Below, one piece after another: positions 1 to 6,256 of a stretch of 8,034 nt of DNA. A program made the translations under genes and the position numbers. Source of the stretch: CALRGE01 sp964360635 (lineage in GTDB: Bacteria > Patescibacteriota > Gracilibacteria > UBA1369 > 2-02-FULL-48-14); assembly GCA_964360635.1 (NCBI GenBank), contig CAYHXO010000026.1, positions 1-8,034 on the forward strand. Direction: 5' to 3'. Below the pieces are notes generated by a model. It was not told the origin of the DNA. It did no database searches and was given only the letters and a program-made list of their open reading frames with translations. Within the stretch, counting starts at the first letter, position 1. The number at the start of each line of letters is the position of its first letter.

Positions 1-1
1 G

Positions 2-223
2 GAAGGACTCCATCCCGCGGGCTTACGCCCGGGGAGTTGCGAGGGAGTGCTTAAAGGTTTTAATAAAGGAAAATCGGGTGGATACCGCTTATATATACTT
101 ATTGTTGAAATAAATAACATTTTAGCCCCAATCTGTATATATTCAAAAAGCGACAAATCAAACCTCACATATAATGAGCTTTCTGATCTTTTAGAAAAAA
201 TTAAACTTGAACTCAGCCTATAG
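2..223 (+). CDS. RelE/ParE-like toxin, C-terminal part (5' end outside window)
   Basis: An open frame enters from the left edge and ends at TAG 221-223. The readable C-terminus has a lysine/glycine-rich GKSGGYRLYILIV strand, then IYSKSDKSN and a charged terminal helix (LSDLLEKIKLEL). That order (basic GKSGG-R turn, hydrophobic beta strand, IYSKS-K loop, short helix) matches what I know of RelE/HigB-type toxins, which cut mRNA at the ribosome and are held inactive by a small antitoxin. No antitoxin can follow, because the stop codon directly abuts the pyrE stop on the other strand. A partner, if any, must lie upstream, off the window. The first 16 or so codons are unusually GC-rich and do not resemble the family, so the reading there is less certain. 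The family call is from remembered motifs, not a search. Confidence 0.6.
   Translation, partial: EGLHPAGLRPGSCEGVLKGFNKGKSGGYRLYILIVEINNILAPICIYSKSDKSNLTYNELSDLLEKIKLELSL
7..37. repeat. GC-rich imperfect hairpin at left edge
   Basis: ACTCC (7-11) can pair with GGAGT (33-37), and CGGGC (18-22) pairs with GCCCG (27-31) across a TTAC loop, leaving a six-base bulge. This stretch is far richer in GC than the AT-rich DNA around it and lies inside the presumed toxin reading frame. It could be a small dispersed repeat inserted in or next to the toxin gene, or just a structured piece of coding sequence. Only one copy is visible here, so repeat status is a guess. Confidence 0.3.
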
Positions 224-841
224 CCCATGCTTCCCCGCCCAAGCTGCCGGATCATTTCTAAAATCCATCAACAACTCAATTTTTTCTGCCGGAAGTCCGG
301 ATTCACCCAAAATAACAGAGTAATTTGTGACAGTTGAAACTTTCACACCTGCCGCCTTGTAAACCTCAGCCGCAGAACTAAGTTCATAAGTATTTATCGC
401 GAATACGCTATCAACAACTGCTCCACCCTCATCACGCAAAGCCGCAATGGCCGAGATACTGCTTTTCCCAGTCGAAATATGATCTTCAATAAGTGCAACT
501 TTTTGACCGGCCACCAACATTCCCTCAATTCGTTTTTTCGTACCGTGTTCCTTCGCCTCACTGCGAATATAAATCATTGGCTTCTTCATTTTTTCCGCAA
601 TCCAAGCCGCCCAAGGAATTCCAGCTGTCGCTGTTCCGGCAATCACATCCACATCCGCAGGAATCATTTCCACAAAAGCGGCAACAATTTCATCACGCGC
701 CTCCACATCTGAAATTAGCGCTCGTAAATCGCAATAAACTGGAGATTTTATTCCGCTAGTCCATGTAAAAAGTGGATCCAAAGAAACTTTAAATGCGCCT
801 GCCTTTAAAAGATACTGTGCAACTTTTTTTGAATGATCCAT
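218..841 (-). CDS. pyrE: Orotate phosphoribosyltransferase (PyrE)
   Basis: This cytosolic enzyme transfers ribose-phosphate from PRPP to orotate, giving OMP and pyrophosphate, the fifth step of UMP synthesis. The 207-residue product has the usual family length. The flexible catalytic loop is visible at residues about 93-107 (R93, K97, H99-G100, then IEG). The PRPP-binding motif follows at 115-128 as VALIEDHISTGKSS, with acidic pair E119-D120. The loop reads HISTGKSS, where the common bacterial form is close to VITTGGS, so this is a variant but intact type. An N-terminal substrate segment, TSGIKSPVYCDLR, lies at 28-40. The ATG at 841 is two bases after the pyrK stop, so this is the last gene of pyrD-pyrK-pyrE. 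No Shine-Dalgarno is seen; translation probably depends on coupling. Its TAG stop (218-220) abuts the toxin's stop on the + strand. Confidence 0.95.
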   Translation of the reverse strand: MDHSKKVAQYLLKAGAFKVSLDPLFTWTSGIKSPVYCDLRALISDVEARDEIVAAFVEMIPADVDVIAGTATAGIPWAAWIAEKMKKPMIYIRSEAKEHGTKKRIEGMLVAGQKVALIEDHISTGKSSISAIAALRDEGGAVVDSVFAINTYELSSAAEVYKAAGVKVSTVTNYSVILGESGLPAEKIELLMDFRNDPAAWAGKHGL

Positions 842-843
842 AT

Positions 844-1632
844 TTAATAGTTAATTTTTTTTCCTAAATTATTTCTGTGATATTTCCCAAAATCTTCGGT
901 CTTCAAAACCTCCGCCAAATCCATCACCGGACCGGCAACACAAGTTGGAACACCACTTCCATCAACACAACAATTTCCACAAACTCCAAAGCCACATTTC
1001 ATATATCGCTCCATAGAAATCTGAGCATCAATTCCGACTTCCTTTGCCATCATTGCTGCCTTATACATCATAATTTCAGGACCGACAGTGTAGATACAAT
1101 CAATCGCACCGCCAGCCAAAACCGTCTTCAAAACTTCGGTATTATAACCTTTTGAGCCAACACTTCCGTCGTCTGTTGCAATGTGCAAAGTCACATTAAG
1201 AAGTTTCGAAATTCTATCTGTATAAAGTAAATAATTTTTACTCCGCGCGCCGACAATAAAATCAATCTGACTGTCTTTTGCAGACTTGGCAAAAAAGTAC
1301 AAAGGGGCCGCCCCATACCCACCGCCCAAAAATGCCATTCTTTTCGCAACTTTAAATTTCGATCCGAACGGACCTCGAATTCCAACTTTATCGCCAATTT
1401 TCAACTCATGTAATTTTTTTGAAAAAGGACCGACTGCCGCGATCGCCAAATGCAATTCATGACCGTCATCATATGCCACAGAAAATGGTTTTTCATCAAC
1501 ACGCGGAATCCAAACATTCACAAATTGACCTGGTGCTGCACCAACAGTGATATCCAAAACAAAAGTTTTTACGATTTCATTTTCTTGCAAAATCGCCTTC
1601 ACTCGCGCCATTCTTGGGATTGTATCAAGCAT
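844..1632 (-). CDS. pyrK: Dihydroorotate dehydrogenase electron-transfer subunit (PyrK), archaeal-like
   Basis: PyrK is the FAD and [2Fe-2S] subunit that carries electrons from FMN in PyrD to NAD+, forming a class 1B dihydroorotate dehydrogenase. The 262-residue product has an FAD-binding barrel with PGQF (34-37) and DEKPFS (46-51), a nucleotide-binding part with LGGGYGAAPL (102-111), and a cluster loop with C213, C218, C221 and C231 (C-x4-C-x2-C-x9-C). C222 is an additional adjacent cysteine. From memory, DEKPFS and the short last spacer resemble archaeal PyrK, while Bacillus/Lactococcus forms have an RRPIS-type motif and a spacer of about 14. The ATG at 1632 overlaps the end of pyrD by 8 bases. 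Met8 (1611) is an alternative start without overlap. No strong Shine-Dalgarno is seen. All key elements appear intact, so the enzyme should be functional. Confidence 0.92.
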   Translation of the reverse strand: MLDTIPRMARVKAILQENEIVKTFVLDITVGAAPGQFVNVWIPRVDEKPFSVAYDDGHELHLAIAAVGPFSKKLHELKIGDKVGIRGPFGSKFKVAKRMAFLGGGYGAAPLYFFAKSAKDSQIDFIVGARSKNYLLYTDRISKLLNVTLHIATDDGSVGSKGYNTEVLKTVLAGGAIDCIYTVGPEIMMYKAAMMAKEVGIDAQISMERYMKCGFGVCGNCCVDGSGVPTCVAGPVMDLAEVLKTEDFGKYHRNNLGKKINY

Positions 1633-2545
1633 GAACTTTTCCGATTAAATCTTGAATTTTTTTGACTCCGTTCGCGTCGCACCATTCGTCCATCTCAGCC
1701 ACAATTTTTCCAAAAACATCTTGGCCTCGATACCAAACTGCAGATCCAACTCCAACCAAAGTCGCTCCAGCCATCATCATTTCAATTGCATCTCGACCAG
1801 TCAAAATTCCACCGGTTCCCACAATCGGACACTTTAAATTTTTGTAAATATCGTGCACATATTTCACGGCAAGCGGCTTAATTGCAGGTCCGCTCAAACC
1901 TCCACTTCGATTCGCCAAAATCGGCTGAGCAGAATCGATATCAATCGCCATTCCCGGCCCAACAGTATTAATTGCTGTCACACCATCCGCTCCTGCATCC
2001 ATCACCGACCTCGCAATCGAAACAATATCTTCAACATTCGGAGACAGCTTCACAATCAGCGGAATTTTCCCGACAATCGCTCGCACTCGCCGCGTAACTT
2101 CTGCAGATTTCGAAATCGAGCAAGCCATCGGTTTTCCCAATTCATCTTCCACATTCGGACAAGAAATATTTATCTCAATAATGTCCGGGTTCATCAAAAC
2201 AACAGCCCTTGCAATCGTCTCATAATCATCCATCACTCCTCCCACAATATTTGCAATTAGTGGTGCTTGCACCGCCTTCCGATATCGCGCAATTTCTTCC
2301 GCAGCTTTTTCCGGCCCACCATCAGGAATTCCAACTGCATTCAACATCCAGTTTTGGGTCGAAATTATTGTTGGATTCGCATGCCCCAAATGTTCATGTG
2401 GCCAGAGAGATTTTGTTGTTACTCCGCCTGCCCCATTCCTCACAACTTGCGCCATTGAATCTCCTGTTACGCCCAAAATACCTGAGGCGAGAACGATTGG
2501 GTTCTTGAATTTTACGCCGCAGAATTCTACCGAGAGGTCAGCCAT
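1625..2545 (-). CDS. pyrD: Dihydroorotate dehydrogenase, class 1B catalytic subunit (PyrD)
   Basis: PyrD oxidises dihydroorotate to orotate on FMN in the cytosol, the fourth step of UMP synthesis. The 306-residue TIM barrel starts with the family strand VKFKNPIVLASGILG (11-25). It has K45 in TTKS, N69 in the LNAVG substrate loop, and the catalytic-base region INISCPNV (125-132). Cys129 marks a class 1 enzyme; class 2 membrane enzymes use serine. The FMN phosphate site is near the C-terminus (VGTGG, then a GATLVGVGSA segment). A PyrK gene overlaps its end, which makes class 1B (NAD-linked) the firm choice over the fumarate-linked 1A type. The motif set looks closer to archaeal PyrD as I remember it. 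It is the first gene of the pyrD-pyrK-pyrE operon, and its coding strand is G-rich and of higher GC than the channel genes farther right. Confidence 0.95.
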   Translation of the reverse strand: MADLSVEFCGVKFKNPIVLASGILGVTGDSMAQVVRNGAGGVTTKSLWPHEHLGHANPTIISTQNWMLNAVGIPDGGPEKAAEEIARYRKAVQAPLIANIVGGVMDDYETIARAVVLMNPDIIEINISCPNVEDELGKPMACSISKSAEVTRRVRAIVGKIPLIVKLSPNVEDIVSIARSVMDAGADGVTAINTVGPGMAIDIDSAQPILANRSGGLSGPAIKPLAVKYVHDIYKNLKCPIVGTGGILTGRDAIEMMMAGATLVGVGSAVWYRGQDVFGKIVAEMDEWCDANGVKKIQDLIGKVHA

Positions 2546-2565
2546 TTGTGTTGTTTAGCTAGCCT

Positions 2566-2594
2566 ATTAAAACATTGATACGATTTTTTGGGAA
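2566..2594 (-). promoter_or_regulatory. Candidate promoter for pyrD-pyrK-pyrE
   Basis: Reading the minus strand, TTCCCA (2589-2594, 4 of 6 to consensus) is followed by a 17-base spacer and TTTAAT (2566-2571, 5 of 6). Transcription would start near 2559, leaving a leader of about 14 bases before the pyrD ATG at 2545. This leader has no Shine-Dalgarno, and no attenuator or PyrR-type hairpin is visible. The -35 is weak, so the call is tentative. Confidence 0.3.
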
Positions 2595-2618
2595 GAGAAA
2601 TTAAAGAAAACTTGTACA

Positions 2619-2647
2619 TTGAAGATCTACTAAAAAACCTTTATACC
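2619..2647 (+). promoter_or_regulatory. Candidate promoter for the TauE/SafE gene
   Basis: TTGAAG (2619-2624, 4 of 6) is followed by 17 bases and TATACC (2642-2647, 4 of 6). The -10 ends only 6 bases before ATG 2654, so the mRNA would start at or next to the start codon. Each hexamer alone is weak, but exact 17-base spacing and the same geometry at two other genes in the window raise its value. Confidence 0.3.
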
Positions 2648-2653
2648 ATCAGC

Positions 2654-3385
2654 ATGGAAATTCTTCGCACATTCATATTTTTCACCGGTGGTTTTGTAGC
2701 GGCACTTTATGCATCGAGCGTCGGTGGATTAGCATTTATAGTTTTGCCACTTCTACTACTTTTCGGTCTACCAATAAAAGAAGCCATTGGTACGGGAAGA
2801 ATAGTTGCAGCAGCAATGAGTGGCGTTGCACTTTTAAGATATTCACAGAAAGAAAAAATCCATTTTAAGACAGCAATTCCGGTCGCAATTTTATTTACAA
2901 GTTTCTCATACTTTGGAACCTTCGCTTTAAAATATCTCACAAATGAAGAGATGAAATATTTGGCAGTTGGCGCGATGATTACCGCCATATTTTTAAATAT
3001 TTTTTCAGAAAAATTACATGTGTCCGGCAAGAAAAATCTCACGATTGTGATTTTATTTATTTCTATCGTTGGTCTTTATACAGGTGCCTTTGGCTTGGGA
3101 GCGGGAGCACTTTTAATCTTTGCACCAATAATGCTCGGCTACACATTTCGAGAAGCAATCGGCATAAATCAAAGTGCAATTTTCCTAAGTTGCCTCGTGA
3201 CATCGCTGGTATTTTTTAAAGATGGATTAATCAATTTAAATTTCGCCGCCCCATTAATTTTAGGTGTCAGCGCAGGCAGTTGGGTTGGAATTTCTTGGAG
3301 CCTAAAAAAAGGCGACAAATATATAAAAATATTAATCTACATCGTTCTCACAGCAAGCATAATTCAACTATTATTCTTCACCTAA
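2654..3385 (+). CDS. TauE/SafE-family membrane transporter (sulfite/anion exporter-like)
   Basis: This is a hydrophobic protein of about 243 residues with seven or eight predicted membrane helices in two similar halves, the usual TauE/SafE size and layout. The first half opens with a helix carrying ASSVGGLAFIVLP followed by GLPIKEAIGTGR. The second half repeats the pattern as GAFGLGAGALLIFAPIMLGY followed by FREAIGINQSA. These paired glycine-rich helices followed by an amphipathic EAIG-type loop are typical of the family, which exports sulfite, sulfoacetate or other small anions; the substrate cannot be told here. I chose ATG 2654, which puts the first membrane helix right at the N-terminus. 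The frame extends to a TTG at 2588, but that adds 22 charged residues unlike the family. The gene diverges from pyrD and its stop is 3 bases from the stop of the convergent 77-residue gene. Confidence 0.8.
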   Translation: MEILRTFIFFTGGFVAALYASSVGGLAFIVLPLLLLFGLPIKEAIGTGRIVAAAMSGVALLRYSQKEKIHFKTAIPVAILFTSFSYFGTFALKYLTNEEMKYLAVGAMITAIFLNIFSEKLHVSGKKNLTIVILFISIVGLYTGAFGLGAGALLIFAPIMLGYTFREAIGINQSAIFLSCLVTSLVFFKDGLINLNFAAPLILGVSAGSWVGISWSLKKGDKYIKILIYIVLTASIIQLLFFT

Positions 3386-3388
3386 GCA

Positions 3389-3622
3389 TTATTCCTTTTT
3401 AACCGCTTTCTTAAGACCTTCCGCGACAGTATCGACCAAAGCTTTTTCAAATGCGGCAACCGCTTCCGTATCATTTACTTTTTCACCTGTATTGCTAACA
3501 ACTCTCTGTATTCTCTCATTTAATCTTGCGAGAGCACGTTGAAGCCGTGGGTCTTCTAGCAAATCTTTCGCAATTACAATGCCATCTCTCTCAATGCCGG
3601 AAATGTCAGGCTTATCTGTCAT
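3389..3622 (-). CDS. Small hypothetical helical protein, 77 residues
   Basis: I do not recognise this protein. It is short, soluble, highly charged and lacks cysteine. Residues about 17-42 (LLEDPRLQRALARLNERIQR) and 52-77 look strongly helical, with alternating acidic and basic residues that could form a helical hairpin or coiled coil. It ends in a lysine-rich tail. Reality as a gene is supported by a good promoter just ahead (3632-3659), codon-like composition and a clean stop 3 bases from the convergent transporter gene. It lies 57 bases after pyrC on the same strand but has its own promoter, so it need not belong to the pyr cluster. The ATG at 3622 is the only methionine codon in the frame; there is no Shine-Dalgarno and almost no leader. 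Confidence 0.6.
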   Translation of the reverse strand: MTDKPDISGIERDGIVIAKDLLEDPRLQRALARLNERIQRVVSNTGEKVNDTEAVAAFEKALVDTVAEGLKKAVKKE

Positions 3623-3631
3623 AATTCATCA

Positions 3632-3659
3632 ATCTTATCACAAACAATAATTTTGACAA
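3632..3659 (-). promoter_or_regulatory. Promoter with extended -10 for the 77-residue gene
   Basis: On the minus strand TTGTCA (3654-3659, 5 of 6) is followed by 16 bases and TAAGAT (3632-3637, 4 of 6), with a TG one base upstream of the -10 (TGATAAGAT), an extended -10 element. The hexamer ends 9 bases before ATG 3622, so transcription would start about 3 bases before the start codon, giving an essentially leaderless mRNA. Confidence 0.45.
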
Positions 3660-3679
3660 ATTCGCTAAAAAATTAAGCA

Positions 3680-4915
3680 CTAGTTAAAAACACATTCCTT
3701 GCCAAGTTTTTCGCTGAGCAACTGTCCATTTTCACAAACAATTTCACCACCAACAACTGTCATAACTGGCCAACCCCTCAATTTGTAACCTTCATAAGGA
3801 GACCAACCGCATTTAGACAAGACCATGTCACGAGTCACAGTTTTTTCAATATTCATGTCTACTAAAACTAAATCCGCGTCATAACCAATTTCCAATTTTC
3901 CCTTATTTTTTATTCCAAAAATTCTAGCTGGTTCTTCACAAACAAGCTGAACTAATCTTTCAGGACTAAGCATATTTTGAGTAAGCTCATTCAATAAAAG
4001 CGGTAAGACAAACTCGACTCCGGGTACTCCGGCAGGTGCCATAGAAATATCCTGCATCTTTTCTTCTAGCGAATGTGGAGCATGATCGGTTGCAATAATA
4101 TTTACAGCTCCATCACGCACACCTTCCCAAAGTTCGCGTAAATTTTCTTCAGGGCGAAGTGGCGGATTCATCTTTAAATATGCATCTTTCACATCAAGTT
4201 CACTAAAATAAAGATGATGTGGACAAACTTCACAGCTCAAATTCTTGTCAGCATTTTTTCGTAAAATCCCCAATTCCTCGCCACAACTCAAGTGCGCAAT
4301 ATGTAATTTATTTCCAACATTTTTTTGAATCTCCACAGCTTTCGAAGTCGCAATTACAGCACATTCACAATCACGTTGCCCAGCCTTAATTCTAGACTCA
4401 TTTTCTGCGTGAACTACAACCGGCAAGTTTTTTGCCTTCGCAATTCTAAATGCTTTTTCCCAAGAATTTTCATCGTCCAACAAAAGATCTCCGGTAGAAC
4501 TTCCCATGTAAATTTTATATCCAGGCACATTTATCACCTTTGCCATTTCCTCAAAATTCTCACGAGTCACACCAAAGAAAAATCCATAATTCACATAAGA
4601 TTTCCCGCGAATTAAATCACGTTTTTCTTGAAGAGCCGCAACACTAATAGTCGCAGGATTTGTGTTTGGCATATCTAAAACCGTCGTAACTCCACCCATA
4701 ACTGCCGCAATGCTACCACTCGTAAAATCTTCCTTATAAGTTGCCCCGGGTGTTCTAAAATGCACATGTGAATCAATTGCACCTGGCATCAGAAATTTCC
4801 CGCTAGCATCAACAATTCGATCAGCATCTTTAAATGGAGCGACTATTTTCCCACCTTGTACATAAAGATCACGAATTCCTGTACTTGTCGCCGCTGATTT
4901 AAAAATTATTTTCAT
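3680..4915 (-). CDS. pyrC: Dihydroorotase, class I (PyrC)
   Basis: PyrC cyclises carbamoyl aspartate to dihydroorotate, the third step, using a zinc centre in an amidohydrolase barrel. The 411-residue length fits class I. Visible metal and substrate residues are H50 and H52 in DSHVHFRTPG, R54, N84 in DMPNTNP, H169 in VVHAENE, H208 in IAHLSC, N250 in NPPLR and the catalytic D277 in ATDHAPH. K134 in YKIYMGSSTG sits where a carbamylated lysine could bridge the metals. The MGSSTG segment recalls dihydroorotases of Bacteroidota rather than the Bacillus type; that is from memory. Allantoinase and hydantoinase are relatives, but placement beside pyrB settles the role. The ATG at 4915 overlaps the stop of the 126-residue gene as ATGA, which implies coupled translation. 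It is the last gene of its cluster. Confidence 0.95.
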   Translation of the reverse strand: MKIIFKSAATSTGIRDLYVQGGKIVAPFKDADRIVDASGKFLMPGAIDSHVHFRTPGATYKEDFTSGSIAAVMGGVTTVLDMPNTNPATISVAALQEKRDLIRGKSYVNYGFFFGVTRENFEEMAKVINVPGYKIYMGSSTGDLLLDDENSWEKAFRIAKAKNLPVVVHAENESRIKAGQRDCECAVIATSKAVEIQKNVGNKLHIAHLSCGEELGILRKNADKNLSCEVCPHHLYFSELDVKDAYLKMNPPLRPEENLRELWEGVRDGAVNIIATDHAPHSLEEKMQDISMAPAGVPGVEFVLPLLLNELTQNMLSPERLVQLVCEEPARIFGIKNKGKLEIGYDADLVLVDMNIEKTVTRDMVLSKCGWSPYEGYKLRGWPVMTVVGGEIVCENGQLLSEKLGKECVFN

Positions 4916-5292
4916 ATCTTGATTTTCTCAATTGATCGTAAAGCCTGTCTAGTCAAAAAGAAAGCACTGATTTGTGGCATGTCTCTAAGACTATCACTAA
5001 CAAAGGGTACTAAAATCACTTCTGCTTCAGACAAAGATATTTTCCCTTCGCAAAAACCATTTAATGTTGGCAACACGGCTTTAATATCTTCTTGAAATTG
5101 AAATCCATTAAAATGAGTTGTTGTGCTCAATTTCCGACTTTTCAATTCATAAAGAAGTGCAGATTTAACGGCACATGAAAATCTCAATGCATGATTATTT
5201 ATGGCCTCAACTTTTGCAATGCGCCAAATTTCATTTTCAGCTGCAGATTCTTCTTGATAAGTTTTGTCAGGTCGATTTATTCTCCAATTCAT
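4912..5292 (-). CDS. Unknown protein, 126 residues, locked between pyrB and pyrC
   Basis: I do not recognise this family. It is a soluble mixed protein with no membrane helix, no signal peptide and two lone cysteines (in RFSCAVK and NGFCEGK). The first half holds a stretch from EIWRIAKVEAINNHAL to SALLYELKSRK that looks like strand followed by helix; the second half ends in a helix (FFLTRQALRSIEKIKI). Its ATG overlaps the pyrB stop as ATGA and its TGA overlaps the pyrC ATG in the same way, so the three should be made together. In many prokaryotes the ATCase regulatory gene pyrI follows pyrB, but this protein is shorter and has no four-cysteine zinc site, so it is not a recognisable PyrI. A role in regulating or scaffolding PyrB/PyrC is inference from position only. 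No ribosome site is visible. Confidence 0.75.
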   Translation of the reverse strand: MNWRINRPDKTYQEESAAENEIWRIAKVEAINNHALRFSCAVKSALLYELKSRKLSTTTHFNGFQFQEDIKAVLPTLNGFCEGKISLSEAEVILVPFVSDSLRDMPQISAFFLTRQALRSIEKIKI

Positions 5293-6206
5293 AGATCTAA
5301 AAGCTTAGCAATTATTGCCATTCTAACTGCGACTCCGTTGCCCACTTGTTCAAAATATTTTGCACGAGAATCTGAATCAACCTCAACTTCAATTTCATCA
5401 ACCCTTGGAAGTGGATGCATTAAAATCATATTTTTTTTGCAAATTTTCATCAGGTCACAATCAACAATATAAATGCCTCTATATTTTTTATACTCCTCTT
5501 CGCTGCCGAATCTTTCCTTCTGAATTCGTGTTTGACTCAAAACATCAAGTAGCGGTGCGGCCTCTTTCAAATCTTGCATCTCTTTCACCACAAATTTATT
5601 TTTCAAAAGCATTTTTGTAATTTCTACCGGCATCTCTAAGCCATTTGGCGCGACAAAAATAAATTTCAGATTTTTAAAATTTACCAGTAATTCACATTGG
5701 GAATGTAGTACCCGAGAATTCTTTAAATCACCAACCATACCTATTGTTAAACCGTCAATTTTTCCAAAATGTTTCCACATTGTATACAAATCCAGCAAGC
5801 CTTGAGTTGGGTGATCACCAGGGCCATCACCCGCGTTTATAACAGGCACAGATGAGCCGACAGCCAAGTCAACAACACTTCCCGCAGATGGATGTCTCAC
5901 TGCAACTATATCCGCATAAGTTGAAACCATTTTCGCTGTGTCATAAAGAGTTTCACCTTTTTTCGAAGACGAAGTCGCATTCATATCTGCATTCGAAATC
6001 ACAGCCCCTCCCAATCGAAGCATTGCAGTTTCAAAAGAAAATCTGGTGCGCGTGGAGGGTTCATAAAACAAAGTTGCAAGAATTTTTCCCTCAGCAATTT
6101 TCAATTTTTTCTTCTCCAAAACAATCGGCAAAAACTTATCTGCCTTTTTGAAAAACTTCAGGATCTCTTGTTTTGAGATATCCCGTGAAGAAAGGAGATG
6201 ATTCAT
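5289..6206 (-). CDS. pyrB: Aspartate carbamoyltransferase catalytic subunit (PyrB)
   Basis: PyrB joins carbamoyl phosphate and aspartate to give carbamoyl aspartate, the committed step. The 305 residues match the E. coli-type catalytic chain. All landmark residues are present: STRTR (51-55) for carbamoyl phosphate, the 80s loop SSSKKGET (79-86, K83), R104-H105-P106, HPTQ (132-135), GDLKNSRVLHS (159-169, R165), TRIQKERF (226-233, R227 and Q229) and HPLPR (264-268). The 160s loop reads DLKNSRVLHS where DLKYGRTVHS is usual, a mild change. Aspartate-type TR-Q in the 230s region excludes ornithine carbamoyltransferase. It starts 33 bases after the membrane-protein stop, with a candidate promoter in between, and its stop overlaps the next gene. 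No pyrI is found in the window, so the enzyme is either an unregulated trimer or uses another partner. Confidence 0.95.
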   Translation of the reverse strand: MNHLLSSRDISKQEILKFFKKADKFLPIVLEKKKLKIAEGKILATLFYEPSTRTRFSFETAMLRLGGAVISNADMNATSSSKKGETLYDTAKMVSTYADIVAVRHPSAGSVVDLAVGSSVPVINAGDGPGDHPTQGLLDLYTMWKHFGKIDGLTIGMVGDLKNSRVLHSQCELLVNFKNLKFIFVAPNGLEMPVEITKMLLKNKFVVKEMQDLKEAAPLLDVLSQTRIQKERFGSEEEYKKYRGIYIVDCDLMKICKKNMILMHPLPRVDEIEVEVDSDSRAKYFEQVGNGVAVRMAIIAKLLDL

Positions 6207-6227
6207 ATTTTGTCTTTAGCCACACTG

Positions 6228-6256
6228 AATCTAACCTAATCAAGACTTTTTCTCAA
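6228..6256 (-). promoter_or_regulatory. Candidate internal promoter for pyrB
   Basis: On the minus strand TTGAGA (6251-6256, 5 of 6) is followed by 17 bases and TAGATT (6228-6233, 4 of 6). It overlaps the last codons and stop of the upstream membrane-protein gene. Transcription would start near 6221, about 15 bases before the pyrB ATG. It would let pyrB, the unknown gene and pyrC be expressed without the two membrane-protein genes. Confidence 0.35.

Noticed and set aside
1853..2260. A long plus-strand open frame (135 codons) opposite pyrD
   Set aside because: Its product is dominated by Arg, Asn, His and Ile with no family features, which is what the antisense of a G-rich coding strand gives. 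pyrD explains the region fully.
2588..2653. TTG start at 2588 for the transporter gene
   Set aside because: It adds 22 charged residues ahead of the first membrane helix that do not fit the family, and the candidate promoter lies inside this stretch. ATG 2654 is better.
3370..3400. A shared terminator between the convergent transporter and 77-residue genes
   Set aside because: No stable hairpin followed by a T-run could be found at the junction, only short A/T-rich stretches.
4912..5292. Reading the 126-residue gene as pyrI, the ATCase regulatory subunit
   Set aside because: It is shorter than PyrI and has only two widely separated cysteines, so the four-cysteine zinc site is absent, and no PyrI-like N-terminal nucleotide-binding pattern is seen.
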